Origin: Acidobacteriaceae bacterium
Lineage (GTDB): Bacteria; Acidobacteriota; Terriglobia; Terriglobales; Acidobacteriaceae
Reading direction: 5' to 3'
Length of the DNA stretch: 64,000 bases
NCBI GenBank assembly: GCA_003134855.1
Contig: PLCS01000010.1
Span: forward strand, 248,001-312,000
Shown here: positions 25,086 through 34,105 of the stretch, in pieces
Layout of the letters: each line of letters starts with the position of its first letter
Numbering within the stretch: the stretch's first letter is position 1
Made by a program: the position numbers and the translations under genes
The notes under the pieces: generated by a model
Told to the model about the DNA's origin: nothing
What the model saw: only the letters and a program-made list of their open reading frames with translations
The model's database searches: none

Positions 25086-26426
25086 TCAGCATTCCACGCA
25101 ACGGAAAGAGGCGTAAACAAACGGATAATGCGGCTGGAACCAGTTACGGAACGAACGCCGCAACATCGACGCAGCAGTCCGCGGCGAAGCGCCTTTGACC
25201 ACGAAATGTTTTCCATCAAAAAAGTCCGCCGAGTAGCCGCGGTAAAAGGGAAAGGGCTCAAAGCCTGGGTGGGGCGCAAAGGGCGAAGAGGTCCATTCCC
25301 AGCCGTTGCCGAGGGCGTCCTCCAATCCGAAAGCGCTCCGCCCATCGGGATAGCTGCCCACCGCGACCGGATCCCAACGCTCGAAGTCAAAGTTGCCGAG
25401 GCCGGCATCGGGAGGCGCATCGCCCCACGGATACGCGTGCTCGGTGCCTTGCTCGGTCCCGTAAGCGGCGCGATGAAATTGAGCTTCAGTGGGCAACGCC
25501 ATGCCGGCAAAACGCGCATAGGCCGCGGCTTCCGCGTGGCTGACGTAGACCGGCCAGTCGAGCGGCAATGGCAGCTCTTCAAACATCGCCCGATAGAACC
25601 ACTGCTCCTGGCGCTTGAACCACAGACGCGGATGGGCGATCTTCTGTTCCTTGATCCACGACCAATCCGCGGCGCTCCAGAGTTGCCGGTCGTCGTATCC
25701 GCCTTCGCGCACAAAGCGGAGGAACTCTCCGTTCGTGACCTTGTGCGCGCCAATCGCGAAGTCCGGCACTGCGACAGTATGCTCCTCAAACTCGTTGTCC
25801 CAGCCAAAGAGATCTCCGCCGCGCGGAATTCCCAGCGTGGCAACTCCTGCCGGGATCTCGATCATCCGGGAGGCGATGGGCGGCATGGGTCGATGAAAAT
25901 CCACGGTGCGATAACCTCTCGGCACAATCTTTCGATCCGGAGTCAGTTGGTGCAGCATATACGCCAGGGTCTCCGCGTGCATCAATCGATGTTCGATAGC
26001 GATGTTGAGAATCACTTCTTCGGGATATTGCCAAGGGCTCGCCGAAGGCTGCGAAGGTCTCGCGAAAATGTCGTCGAGTCCTTCCCGGAGACGCAGGTTA
26101 TAAGCGTTGATTTCTGAGAGCCGAGGCCAGTCGGATGGACTGTCCTGTGGCAGGCCACCATTCACTGGATCGATGCCGAAAGCGAAGAGGCGGTCAAGTT
26201 CCTTGTGAGCTGCGCCGAGGCCGAGTGCGTGACCCGCGATCAGATTCCAGTCGAATGCTTCGAGGTGGCCGATGTAAAAAATAATTCGGTGTCTTTCGGG
26301 AATGGGCCTGTCGTAGAGCGCGTCCGCACGTACAATTCGAAACAACTCGTCCGTGACCGACCGCGATTCGATCAGGCGCAGCAAGAGCTGGTTCCGAATT
26401 TCTGGCTGGCTCACCGTCGCATTCAT
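25086..26426 (-). CDS. egtB: EgtB, ergothioneine sulfoxide synthase
   Basis: This ~446-residue iron enzyme oxidatively couples hercynine with a thiol (gamma-Glu-Cys or cysteine). The N-terminal DinB domain supplies the iron-binding histidines (YIGHLEAFDWN; IEHRLMHAETLAYMLHQL, in which the HxxxE pattern is conserved). The C-terminal FGE-sulfatase domain has VTNGEFLRFVREGGYD, GNGWEWTSSPFAPHPGF and SMLRRSFRNWF. No egtA, egtC or egtE is nearby, so either cysteine is used directly or the other genes are elsewhere. The ATG with AAGGA upstream is preferred over a longer frame start. It directly follows the zinc-finger gene by 40 bases. Confidence 0.94.
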   Translation of the reverse strand: MNATVSQPEIRNQLLLRLIESRSVTDELFRIVRADALYDRPIPERHRIIFYIGHLEAFDWNLIAGHALGLGAAHKELDRLFAFGIDPVNGGLPQDSPSDWPRLSEINAYNLRLREGLDDIFARPSQPSASPWQYPEEVILNIAIEHRLMHAETLAYMLHQLTPDRKIVPRGYRTVDFHRPMPPIASRMIEIPAGVATLGIPRGGDLFGWDNEFEEHTVAVPDFAIGAHKVTNGEFLRFVREGGYDDRQLWSAADWSWIKEQKIAHPRLWFKRQEQWFYRAMFEELPLPLDWPVYVSHAEAAAYARFAGMALPTEAQFHRAAYGTEQGTEHAYPWGDAPPDAGLGNFDFERWDPVAVGSYPDGRSAFGLEDALGNGWEWTSSPFAPHPGFEPFPFYRGYSADFFDGKHFVVKGASPRTAASMLRRSFRNWFQPHYPFVYASFRCVEC

Positions 26427-26466
26427 TGCGCACACCGTCCTTTTCGATTTCAACCGACTACGGCTT

Positions 26467-26736
26467 TTACGAAAACGGTTCAATCATGACTTCGTCGATG
26501 AAACACCATCCCCAATCCTCGCCCGGTTCAAGCGATCGCATGATGGGGTGTTTTGTCTTTCTGAAGTGCTTGGTGGCGTGCTTGTTCTTCGAGGAATCGC
26601 AGCAGCCGACGTGGCCGCAGATCTCGCAAAGGCGCAGATGAACCCACGAATCGCCCATCTGCAAGCACTCCTCGCACCCATCGCTCTTAGGGGATGGGTT
26701 TTTTATCTGGTTCAAGTGTGAGCAAGTTTCCTGCAT
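26467..26736 (-). CDS. UBP-type zinc-finger protein
   Basis: An 89-residue protein that is almost entirely a ZnF-UBP domain. It has CSHLNQI at the start, CEECLQMGDSWVHLRLCEIC, quoted as its cysteine core, then HVGCCDSSKNKHATKHFRKT and TKHPIMRSL, with the usual Cys/His ligands. In eukaryotes this domain binds free ubiquitin C-termini. In bacteria it is known only as a small stand-alone protein often encoded near redox-sensor genes (recalled). It starts inside the end of the kinase gene, in another frame, overlapping by 50 bases behind a strong GGAGGGAG site. A redox- or zinc-sensing role is possible. Confidence 0.88.
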   Translation of the reverse strand: MQETCSHLNQIKNPSPKSDGCEECLQMGDSWVHLRLCEICGHVGCCDSSKNKHATKHFRKTKHPIMRSLEPGEDWGWCFIDEVMIEPFS

Positions 26737-28175
26737 CGTCTCCCTCCATTGTTCCGGCAGTTGGATTTTTCGGCTGAGTTAAAGGCAAGTAAACCTGGAA
26801 GCGAGTGTCGCCCGGGTGCGAGGAAACTCTGATCTCGCCATGATGATTTCGGATGATCCGGCCCACCGTATCGAGTCCGAGCCCCGTTCCTTCGCCAACT
26901 CCTTTGGTGGTGAAAAATGGCTCGAAGATATGGGGCAGAACAGCGGGCGGAATTCCGGGTCCGTTGTCGCCAATCTCGACCAGTACGCGGTCGAGTTCCC
27001 GCGCGGTACGCACCCGCAATTCGCCCTTCCCATGCATGGCCTCGATGGCGTTGGCCATCAGGTTGGTCCAAATCTGATTGAGCTCGCCGCCGAAGGCGCA
27101 GATGCGCGGCAAGCTTTCGTCATATTCGCGAAGCACGGTGATACCGGACTTGAATTTATGGTTCAGAATCGTAAGTGTATTTTCGAGTCCCTGATGAAGG
27201 TCGACTTCCTTCATCGCAGCCTGATCCATATACGAGTACTCTTTGATTGCCTGGACTAGGTAGGATATCCGTCTGGTACTAATATCAATCTCGTCGATCA
27301 GCTTGGCGATAGTGAGCAGCGAAGCAATGCGGATCAGGGCATCGGACAATACCTCGTCGCCAACATCACCCGCAAGGCATTCCAGCTTGGGAATCTCGAC
27401 GCTGGCGTCGGCGATGGCCGGAGCAATCTTCCACGCATCCGGCACACGGCGCGCTTCAAGCCATGCGGTGATGCGCTCTTCGCTGTCGCTCTGGGCCAGG
27501 GGATCAGCGGAAGTGCTGGGCGCGTGCTGAGCCTCCCGCTCGAAGCGGGTAATCTTCTCTCGCTGCTCAATGGATAGGGCGTGGCGCGCCAGCCGGATAC
27601 TTGCCTCGCGCACGGTCTCAAGCGCCTCGCGAAGGTTTGCTGTTGCGCGCTGGGCGGCGGCGGCGGGGTTGTTCAGTTCATGCGCCAAACCCGCAGAGAG
27701 CTTGCCAAGCGCCACCAACTTGTCGCGCTGCGTTTCAATCCGCGTGGTCTCACGAATGCGATCAGCCATGAGGGAAACCAGCCGCTGGCCAAGCAAGGGC
27801 ATACGCTGGAGCATCTCAGGGAAAAGGCTTCTGTGCAGGGTTGCGACGTCTGTGGAAAGCACGGCGCGAGCGGTTCCGGTGTAATGTGTCAGCCGCGAGT
27901 ATGGCAGCAGGCCGGTAACTTGCCCTGCAAGCCCTCTGAAGATGATCTCATTCGTTCCTCCCCGTTGTATCTGAACCTCTCCCTCAAGAATCACGATGAG
28001 ATTGTCCAGAGGTTCGCCTTCCCGGCCCATGATCTCTCCCGGCTGGAAATGCACTTCCTGTAAATGTTCCGCCAGCCAGTCGAGCTGGTCGAGAGGCAAA
28101 TCCGCGAAGATCTCGATCTTGCGCAGATCGTTGACCAGGTCTCTGCTTTTAGCGCTCGTAAGCTTCTGCGCCACG
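26687..28175 (-). CDS. cNMP-binding-domain sensor histidine kinase
   Basis: About 495 residues with no membrane helices. Residues ~10-125 form a cyclic-nucleotide-binding (CRP-type) sensor (FADLPLDQLDWLAEHLQE, VILEGEVQIQ). A helical segment follows, then the H-box GKLSAGLAHELNNPAAAAQR, where the His should be phosphorylated, the N-box WTNLMANAIEAMHGKG, and the ATP loops IGDNGPGIPP and GVGEGTGLGLDTV. The GTG start sits immediately after the stop of the preceding reductase gene, with GAGG six bases before it. The upstream protein carries a receiver domain, making it the obvious phosphotransfer partner (inference). The input would be a nucleotide or redox signal in the cytoplasm. Confidence 0.9.
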
Positions 28176-29846
28176 TTACACCTCGCTGAGATATTGATGA
28201 GTGAACTGCACGGCAATCGAGCCTTCGCCCACTCCCGAAGCAACCCGTTTCACAGAACCGTGGCGAACGTCTCCCGCCGCAAAGACGCCGGTGACGTTGG
28301 TTTCCACCCAATACGGATTACGTTCCAACTGCCATCCTTTAGGCATTTTTCCATCGCGCAGCAAGTCGGCTCCAGTCAAAATGAATCCGCGTTCATCCCG
28401 CTCCACCACGCCGGAGAGCCAATCTGTGTTGGGTTCCGCGCCGATGAAAATCGACAGCAGGTTTGTGGGTACGGTCGAGGTATCGCCGGTCTCCGCGCAG
28501 TGAATGGAAACAGCTTCGAGGTGCGTATCTCCGTGGACTTCCGTGACCTGGCAGTGGGTTTCTACCTTGATGTTGGGAGTCTTCTTGATCTGGTCGATCA
28601 AGTACTGCGACATGGTTGCGGAGAGGGATGGGCCACGGACCAGCATCACCACTTGCCGGGCGTATTTTGAAAAGTACATCGCGGCCTGACCGGCAGAGTT
28701 AGCGCCTCCGACGATATAAACATCCTCGCCTTTGCACTCCTGCGCCTCAGTCATCGCCGATCCATAATAGACGCCGCACCCTTGCAGCCGATCTGCTCCA
28801 GGCACATTCAGCTTGCGGTAGGCCACTCCCGTCGCGATCAGCAGCGCTTTGCAGCCAATATCGGATCCCGTCGCAAGCTTGACGGTCTTCGATGGACCTT
28901 CCACAACCAGACCGGTGATTTGCTGAGGACTCAAAATCTCCACACCGAAGCGCCGCGCCTGAGCCACGGCGCGACGGGCCAGATCGCCACCGCTCAAGCC
29001 GGAGGGAAAGCCGAGATAATTTTCAATGCGGGAACTCATCCCCGCCTGACCGCCCGGCGCTTCCATCTCGATCAGCACCGTGCTGAGGCCCTCCGACGCG
29101 CCATACACGGCCGCCGCCAGGCCCGCAGGTCCGCCGCCGGCGATCACCAAATCGTAAAACGCTACCTCCGGCCGAATGCGCAGCCCCAGCCTTTCGGCCA
29201 GTTCACCCACGCTCGGGTCGGCCAACGATGTGCCGTCGGGAAAGAGAACCTTGGGCAGGCTGGCGGCTTCGGCTCCAGCCGCTTCAATCAGGCGGCGCAC
29301 CTCGGCAACTTGTCCCGCCGTCTCCACGTCGATCCACTGGTAAGGCGTCTGGTTGCGAGTGAGAAAATCTCGAATCGTATACGAATGAGGAGACCAGCGC
29401 GTCCCAAGAACGCGAACCCCCTCGAAGGGAGGCCGATACGAACCCATCCAATCATCCAAAAGATCATCCAGCACCGGGTAGAGGTGTTCCTCTGGAGGGT
29501 CCCACGGTTTCAGCAGGTAATGATGGATGCTGGCGTCGTTGATGGCGCGAATGGCCGCATCGGTGTCGGCGTAGGCGGTGAGCAAGACACGTTTGGCGTT
29601 GGGGAAAATCTCCATCGCCTGACCAAGGAATTCCACGCCAGTCATTTGAGGCATGCGCTGATCGACCAGAAGCAACGCCACGGAATCACCGCGCCGCTTG
29701 AGTCCGCGCAGCGCCTCCAGCGCCGTTGCACCGGAGTCCGCACGCAGCACGCGATAGTGCTCCGCATAGCGGCGTCGCAGGTCACGCTCGACAGCGCGCA
29801 AGACTTCAGGGTCGTCATCCACCGTCAGCAGAACGGGTTTCGCCAT
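28176..29846 (-). CDS. Receiver - glutaredoxin-like - thioredoxin-reductase-like fusion protein
   Basis: A 556-residue three-part protein. Residues ~1-120 are a response-regulator receiver (TVDDDPEV, LLVDQRMPQMTG with the phospho-Asp, LLTAYAD, LLKPW). Residues ~140-225 are a glutaredoxin-like fold whose active site reads RWSPHSYTIRDFL without CxxC. Residues ~230-556 are a thioredoxin-reductase fold with FAD motif VIAGGGPAGLAAAVYG, NADPH motif IVGGANSAGQAAMYF and C-terminal FAAGDVRHG. The redox-active CATC of true reductases is replaced near GVYYGSAMTEA, so disulfide reduction is doubtful. It is the first gene of the operon leading through the cNMP kinase to egtB and egtD. Databases label such proteins fused response regulator/thioredoxin-disulfide reductase (recalled). 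Confidence 0.9.
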   Translation of the reverse strand: MAKPVLLTVDDDPEVLRAVERDLRRRYAEHYRVLRADSGATALEALRGLKRRGDSVALLLVDQRMPQMTGVEFLGQAMEIFPNAKRVLLTAYADTDAAIRAINDASIHHYLLKPWDPPEEHLYPVLDDLLDDWMGSYRPPFEGVRVLGTRWSPHSYTIRDFLTRNQTPYQWIDVETAGQVAEVRRLIEAAGAEAASLPKVLFPDGTSLADPSVGELAERLGLRIRPEVAFYDLVIAGGGPAGLAAAVYGASEGLSTVLIEMEAPGGQAGMSSRIENYLGFPSGLSGGDLARRAVAQARRFGVEILSPQQITGLVVEGPSKTVKLATGSDIGCKALLIATGVAYRKLNVPGADRLQGCGVYYGSAMTEAQECKGEDVYIVGGANSAGQAAMYFSKYARQVVMLVRGPSLSATMSQYLIDQIKKTPNIKVETHCQVTEVHGDTHLEAVSIHCAETGDTSTVPTNLLSIFIGAEPNTDWLSGVVERDERGFILTGADLLRDGKMPKGWQLERNPYWVETNVTGVFAAGDVRHGSVKRVASGVGEGSIAVQFTHQYLSEV

Positions 29847-30140
29847 TTATTTTCCTTTGTTCGGGGTTACAAAGGCGTAGTACGGGAACCGATCTTTTAC
29901 TCCCTTGACTTTGACAATTACTTGGATGAATCTCCGGCCTGATCGGTTTCAGACCAATTGTTCTGACCAACCCATGGCTGGCCCAGACGGCTGCGACAAT
30001 TGCTGGAGTTGCAATGGAAGTGTATGTACAGATTGAGAATAGTGGACATTGGCAATACTTTGCATTGACCTTTCGGCTAGGATACAGTGATTGGACAGAG
30101 CGCAAGACGGCTGTCAATTGTTCCAGGAGAGGGAGGACCA

Positions 30141-31328
30141 ATGCGTGCTTTTACTTTTGCTGCTGGCGTTGTCTGCCTGTTTGCCGTATTGCTCGATGCC
30201 TTCCAGACCATCATTTTGCCGCGCCGCGCGACCGGCCGTTTTCGGCTCACGCGCATCTTCTATGTGCTTACATGGAGACCCTGGGTCTTCTTTGGCAAGC
30301 GGCTTCGCAATCCACGCCGGCGCGAGTCCTTCTTCAGCTACTACGGACCAATGTCACTGATTTTTCTTTTGGCGGTGTGGGCGGGCTCGATGGTCTTTGG
30401 CTTTGCGCTTATCTTTTACGCCTTGGGCAGCCCATTCAACGACGCGGCGCAAGGATCGGGCCTTCGATCCGACCTCTACGTCAGCGGAACCACCATTTTT
30501 ACACTTGGGCTGGGAGACGTGACGCCGCGCAGCGCCTGGGCGCGCGAACTGGTGATCCTGGAAGCTGGAACCGGGCTGGGTTTTCTGGCTGTCGTGATGG
30601 GATATTTTCCGGTCCTCTACAGTGCGTTTTCGCGCCGCGAGGTGAGCATTTCACTGCTTGACGCGCGAGCTGGCTCTCCGCCGACCGCTGCCGAATTGAT
30701 GCGCCGCCATTCTTATGAAGGCGGTGAGAGCGCCCTCGCGCTGCTGCTGGTCGAGTGGGAGCGCTGGTCGGCAGAATTGCTCGAAAGCCATATCTCTTAT
30801 CCACTGCTCTGTTACTTCCGCTCGCAGCATAACAACCAGAGCTGGCTCAGCGCCTTGACGGCCGTGCTGGACACCTCAGCACTGCTGATTGCCGATGTGC
30901 AGGGAAACGAGGCGCGTCAGGCTCAGTTGACCTTTGCCATGGCCCGCCATGCGATGGTCGACCTGGCGCAGATCTTCTCGCTGCCCCCAATCAAAGATGC
31001 TCCCGACCGGCTCTCTCGCGAGCGCTATGAACAGCTTTACGATCTTCTCTGCAAGAGCGGCGTAAGCGTCTGCCGCGATGGTCGCTCGTACGAAAGGCTT
31101 CGCGATATACGTGTGCTTTATGAGGGCTATGCCGAAGCGTTGGCCGGTTATCTTCGCATGCCGCTGCCGCCCTGGATCGCCGATCAGCCCCACAAGGACA
31201 ACTGGCAAACCGTGGCCAAACTGCGCGCCCAGACCGAGACTGCCAACTCGCATGGGGATCATGGATCGTTGGCTGAGGATATATCGCCGGCTATTATCGT
31301 ATTGAAAGACGATCATCACGATTTTTGA
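30141..31328 (+). CDS. Two-TM potassium-channel-type protein with long C-terminal domain
   Basis: A 395-residue protein. It has an N-terminal helix (residues ~3-23), a helix at ~72-95 (LIFLLAVWAGSMVFGFALIF), a pore loop with filter-like TLGLGD (ionic filter similar to TVGYGD, with Leu for Tyr) and a following helix (LGFLAVVMGYFPVLYSAF). About 210 cytoplasmic residues of helical sequence follow, with no TrkA-N Rossmann motif. The ATG has GGGAGG four bases upstream. The altered filter could change ion selectivity. It is separated by a 294-base divergent gap from the fused reductase gene. No partner gene is obvious. Confidence 0.8.
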   Translation: MRAFTFAAGVVCLFAVLLDAFQTIILPRRATGRFRLTRIFYVLTWRPWVFFGKRLRNPRRRESFFSYYGPMSLIFLLAVWAGSMVFGFALIFYALGSPFNDAAQGSGLRSDLYVSGTTIFTLGLGDVTPRSAWARELVILEAGTGLGFLAVVMGYFPVLYSAFSRREVSISLLDARAGSPPTAAELMRRHSYEGGESALALLLVEWERWSAELLESHISYPLLCYFRSQHNNQSWLSALTAVLDTSALLIADVQGNEARQAQLTFAMARHAMVDLAQIFSLPPIKDAPDRLSRERYEQLYDLLCKSGVSVCRDGRSYERLRDIRVLYEGYAEALAGYLRMPLPPWIADQPHKDNWQTVAKLRAQTETANSHGDHGSLAEDISPAIIVLKDDHHDF

Positions 31329-31453
31329 AAGTACCAAACTTCCAACCACCGAATGATGCGGGTCACAGATAATTACTTTGGTGAACGCGTAAGCATTCAG
31401 CCGTTGCCATATACCGGCACGGCCGCCCCGTGAATTGTTTTTGCGGCGTCACT

Positions 31454-31846
31454 AGGGAACCTCTGCACAAGTCTGCAATCCGCGTCCTATTTGAATAAAC
31501 TATAAGTATGAAGCGAATGACGCGTTTTCAGCAGACACTGGCATCGCAGGCGAGTTTTGAGAAGCATGGCCGCAAGAGCAAACGTGAGCTGTTTCTTGAC
31601 CAGATGAACCAGGTGGTTCCGTGGTCTGAGTTGCTGGCGCTGGTTGAGCCTTTTTATCCCAAGGCGGGCAATGGCCGGCAGCCAGTGGGCCTTGCGATTA
31701 TGCTGCGCACCTACTTTTTGCAGCAGTGGTTCAGCCTGTCGGACCCGGGCATGGAAGAAGCCTTCTATGAGTCGCCCGTGCTGCGCCGCTTTGCCGGAGT
31801 GGACCTTGGCGTGGCCGCCGCGCCGGACGAGACGACGACCCTCGCG
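31454..31846 (+). mobile_element. Truncated IS5-type insertion sequence
   Basis: The left end carries an IS5-like terminal sequence (AGGGAACCTCTGCACAAGTC) about 54 bases before an ATG that opens the IS5/transposase-DDE_Tnp_1 N-terminal domain: LFLDQMNQVVPWSELLALVE, then FYPKAGNGRQPVGL and EEAFYESPVLRRFAGVDL. Similarity breaks off after APDETTTL, where the complete family continues with RFRHLLE and the catalytic DDE core. The rest of the long frame that follows is unrelated. No right inverted repeat is visible. Confidence 0.75.
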
Positions 31847-31991
31847 CAGATTTGGTCGGCTGGATACCCAAAGGGGCGTTCGCGATCACTTCGCGAGAGA
31901 AGGGTACCGGTTGGACGCTGGGCCGGTGCAAATCTCCACAAGTTCAGAAATATTTTTGCGGAACAGCCATCAGAACAGCCATTCGCGCACG

Positions 31992-32019
31992 AAAAAGAAA
32001 ACAGCCTTTGGCGGCTGCT
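31992..32019 (-). terminator. Rho-independent terminator after tRNA-Lys
   Basis: On the minus strand, CAGCC-GCCAAA-GGCTG is followed by TTTTCTTTTT, about 30 bases after the tRNA-Lys CCA end. A short stem with a long T-rich tail is typical of tRNA terminators. Confidence 0.65.
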
Positions 32020-32044
32020 TGTAAGGTACTTATTTTATTGGAGT

Positions 32045-32092
32045 TATGGTGGACGCGGTAGGAATCGAACCTACAACCTGTCGGTTAAGAGC
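32045..32092 (-). repeat. att-like 48-bp repeat at the intact tRNA-Lys 3' end
   Basis: Identical to 18152-18199, in the same orientation. It covers the tRNA-Lys 3' half and defines the right junction of the ~13.9 kb region between the copies. Confidence 0.85.
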
Positions 32093-32122
32093 CGAATGCT
32101 CTGCCAGTTGAGCTACGCGTCC
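32047..32122 (-). tRNA. tRNA-Lys(CUU)
   Basis: A 76-base cloverleaf with encoded CCA. The acceptor stem is GGACGCG/CGCGTCC, the D stem GCTC/GAGC, the anticodon loop CTCTTAA with anticodon CUU, and the T arm GTAGG-TTCGATT-CCTAC. The first pair of the anticodon stem is a U-C mismatch. The 3' half is duplicated at 18152-18199, so the gene was used as an integration site and restored by the incoming element. Confidence 0.93.
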
Positions 32123-32200
32123 AGGCTACCGGAAAAACCGCGCGGTAAAAGGGCTTTCACACGGTTTGAGCAGACAGGGATCACCTGCCTGCTCAAGAAG

Positions 32201-32229
32201 AATATAGCACAGGAAGGGGGCGGTTTCAA
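32201..32229 (-). promoter_or_regulatory. Promoter of tRNA-Lys
   Basis: On the minus strand TTGAAA and TATATT are 17 bases apart. The leader between promoter and tRNA holds an imperfect 12-bp hairpin (TTGAGCAGACAG / CTGCCTGCTCAA in plus-strand order, 32166-32196). Confidence 0.55.
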
Positions 32230-32413
32230 AACGCGGAGGCGGCGCGGGGCTATAGCAAAACCAGGGATGGCGTATCCCGAAACCATCACACTCAAGTCGA
32301 CGCGACCAACAGCCCGGGGTCCCCGGCGACAGGTCTTCGTCGCAGGGGTGGAGAGAGCGGCGACCTTCGACGAGGCTAATCAGGCTACGGTATCCCTGGT
32401 TTTGCTCTGGCGC

Positions 32414-34105
32414 CTAGAAGTTGAAGGCCAGGCCGGCGCGGAGGCTGCGCTGCTGTTGGGCGAAGATCACCAACGAGCCGTCGCTCAACAGATAGGGGCG
32501 GTAGCCCTCCGCCAGCAGGTTGTGCAGATCGAGAATCGCCTCGAAGCTGCCGCGGCGCAAACGGATGGGCTGGCGCAGGTGCAGGTTGAGCCAAGGCGCG
32601 GCGGCGGCGTCCGCAAAGGGGGCAACCTGCGTGACGGAATCTTCCGGTTGCCAGCGATAGCTGGCCCGCCAGCGGGTTCCGCTGCCGTCAAGAGTGCCGG
32701 AGAGCGAGAGCGAGTAGGCCTGGGCGCGGCGGGGATGGACGCCGCTAAGCGCCTGCGCCAGCGATAGGGACTGCGGCAAGGCAGGCAGGATCAGAGCGGC
32801 GCCGTTTGCGTAACTGAGGCGGGCATGATTGCCTCCCGGCAAGCAGCGCTCGAAGCTGGCCTCGATTCCGGCGGTGGTGAAGCGTGGTCCGGCAGCGTGG
32901 AACAGGCCGCTGGATGGGTCCAATAGCACCGGAGTGGCAGCGGAATCGCCCGCCGCAAAGCGGCTCGTGGCCTCGAGGACCGGATTGTCGATGCGGTCGT
33001 CGAAGACCAGCACGGCGATGCCGCTGCGGTCCGTGCGCCGCTCCCAGCCGAGTTCCTGATGCATTCCGTGCTCGATGGCCAGAACGCCGTTGCGGGCGGA
33101 AAGCGCGGGCAGCCAGGAGCGGGCCTCGGTCTCCTCGGAATCTGGAGCGCCCGGCAGCAGCGTGGCCATGTGATAGCGAATCGTCGAGTTGCCGCCGCGC
33201 CAGCCCACGGAGGCAAATGGCTGCAGTTTGGCGACGGTCTCAGGGGAAGGCCCGGAGAGCCGGGCCAGCACCTCATCGGAGCCCGCTTCGGCCTCGATTT
33301 CGTCCCCCATATGGATCGTCTCCCAACTGCGGAGGGCGGCCTCGTCCAGTCCTTCGCCGCTGCCGGCTTCCATCTCCGGGTGCAGGGCGACGGTGACTAC
33401 CGACTGCACGGAGCCGGCAAAGCCCATATCCTGGCGGAAGCCGAGCATAGACTCCATGCCGGCAACCGTGCCAGGAGCAAAATCAACGCTGGCCAGCAGT
33501 TCGCGGCTATAGGACGGTGTTTCTTCGACCGCGGCGGTGATGCGCTCGCCGTTTTCGCCGAAGGCGCCCTCCTGGCCGGTGGCCACCAGCCGGGCCTTCA
33601 GCCGGGGATGAGCGCCGCCGTCCTCGGAGACGACCACCAGAGGACCATCCTCCAGCCAGCGCAAAAGAGGCCGGTTGGCGGCCGAGCGCAGCGTCCACGC
33701 CCAGTCGTCCTTCTGGACGCTGCCCGAGCGCGGCTCAGCCGGCAGCCACTGCATCGCCTCGTACAGGCTGTTCAGTGTGAGGTTGACTACGGTGTTCGAG
33801 CGCACACGGACATTCTCGCGCAGGGAGGGAAGAAACCAGGCGCCCATGGCCTTGACCGCATAGCGGCCGGGCAAAATCGAGGCGATGCGGTAGCGGCCGC
33901 TCGCGTCGGTATAGACGCTGGCGATGACGCTAAGATCGGGACGCAGCAACTGCACCTGGGCGCCGATCTGCGGAATGCCGGACGAGTCGCGCACTTGGCC
34001 ACTAACTACGCCCGAAGACGGCCCGGACGCAGCCCCGCTGACCGAGTTGCCGCCCATGGCAATCAGCACCGCAAAAACACCGAGATGGAGCCTGCGCGTC
34101 GTCAC
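32414..34105 (-). CDS. Carboxypeptidase-regulatory-like domain protein with outer-membrane barrel-like C-terminus
   Basis: A 563-residue exported protein. A signal peptide (residues ~1-26) precedes a carboxypeptidase-regulatory beta-sandwich (GVVSGQVRDSSGIPQIGAQV, quoted to 20 residues, then YTDASGRYRIASILPGRYAV). The remainder is long and strand-rich, with many LxLxxxL patterns, and ends AGLAFNF with a terminal Phe. This resembles the very numerous acidobacterial TonB-like transporters, but without a recognisable TonB box or full plug domain, and it is shorter. The start is a GTG with a weak ribosome site. It follows the GWxTD gene by 99 bases on the same strand, so the two are probably cotranscribed. 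Confidence 0.75.
   Translation of the reverse strand: MTTRRLHLGVFAVLIAMGGNSVSGAASGPSSGVVSGQVRDSSGIPQIGAQVQLLRPDLSVIASVYTDASGRYRIASILPGRYAVKAMGAWFLPSLRENVRVRSNTVVNLTLNSLYEAMQWLPAEPRSGSVQKDDWAWTLRSAANRPLLRWLEDGPLVVVSEDGGAHPRLKARLVATGQEGAFGENGERITAAVEETPSYSRELLASVDFAPGTVAGMESMLGFRQDMGFAGSVQSVVTVALHPEMEAGSGEGLDEAALRSWETIHMGDEIEAEAGSDEVLARLSGPSPETVAKLQPFASVGWRGGNSTIRYHMATLLPGAPDSEETEARSWLPALSARNGVLAIEHGMHQELGWERRTDRSGIAVLVFDDRIDNPVLEATSRFAAGDSAATPVLLDPSSGLFHAAGPRFTTAGIEASFERCLPGGNHARLSYANGAALILPALPQSLSLAQALSGVHPRRAQAYSLSLSGTLDGSGTRWRASYRWQPEDSVTQVAPFADAAAAPWLNLHLRQPIRLRRGSFEAILDLHNLLAEGYRPYLLSDGSLVIFAQQQRSLRAGLAFNF

Noticed and set aside
25128..26117. Plus-strand frame opposite egtB
   Set aside because: egtB is unambiguous and the plus frame is an antisense shadow.
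28782..29942. Plus-strand frame opposite the fused reductase gene
   Set aside because: Antisense shadow; the minus frame carries all the motifs.
31847..32767. Continuation of the transposase frame through the tRNA region
   Set aside because: After APDETTTL the sequence has no similarity to IS5 transposases and runs antisense through tRNA-Lys.
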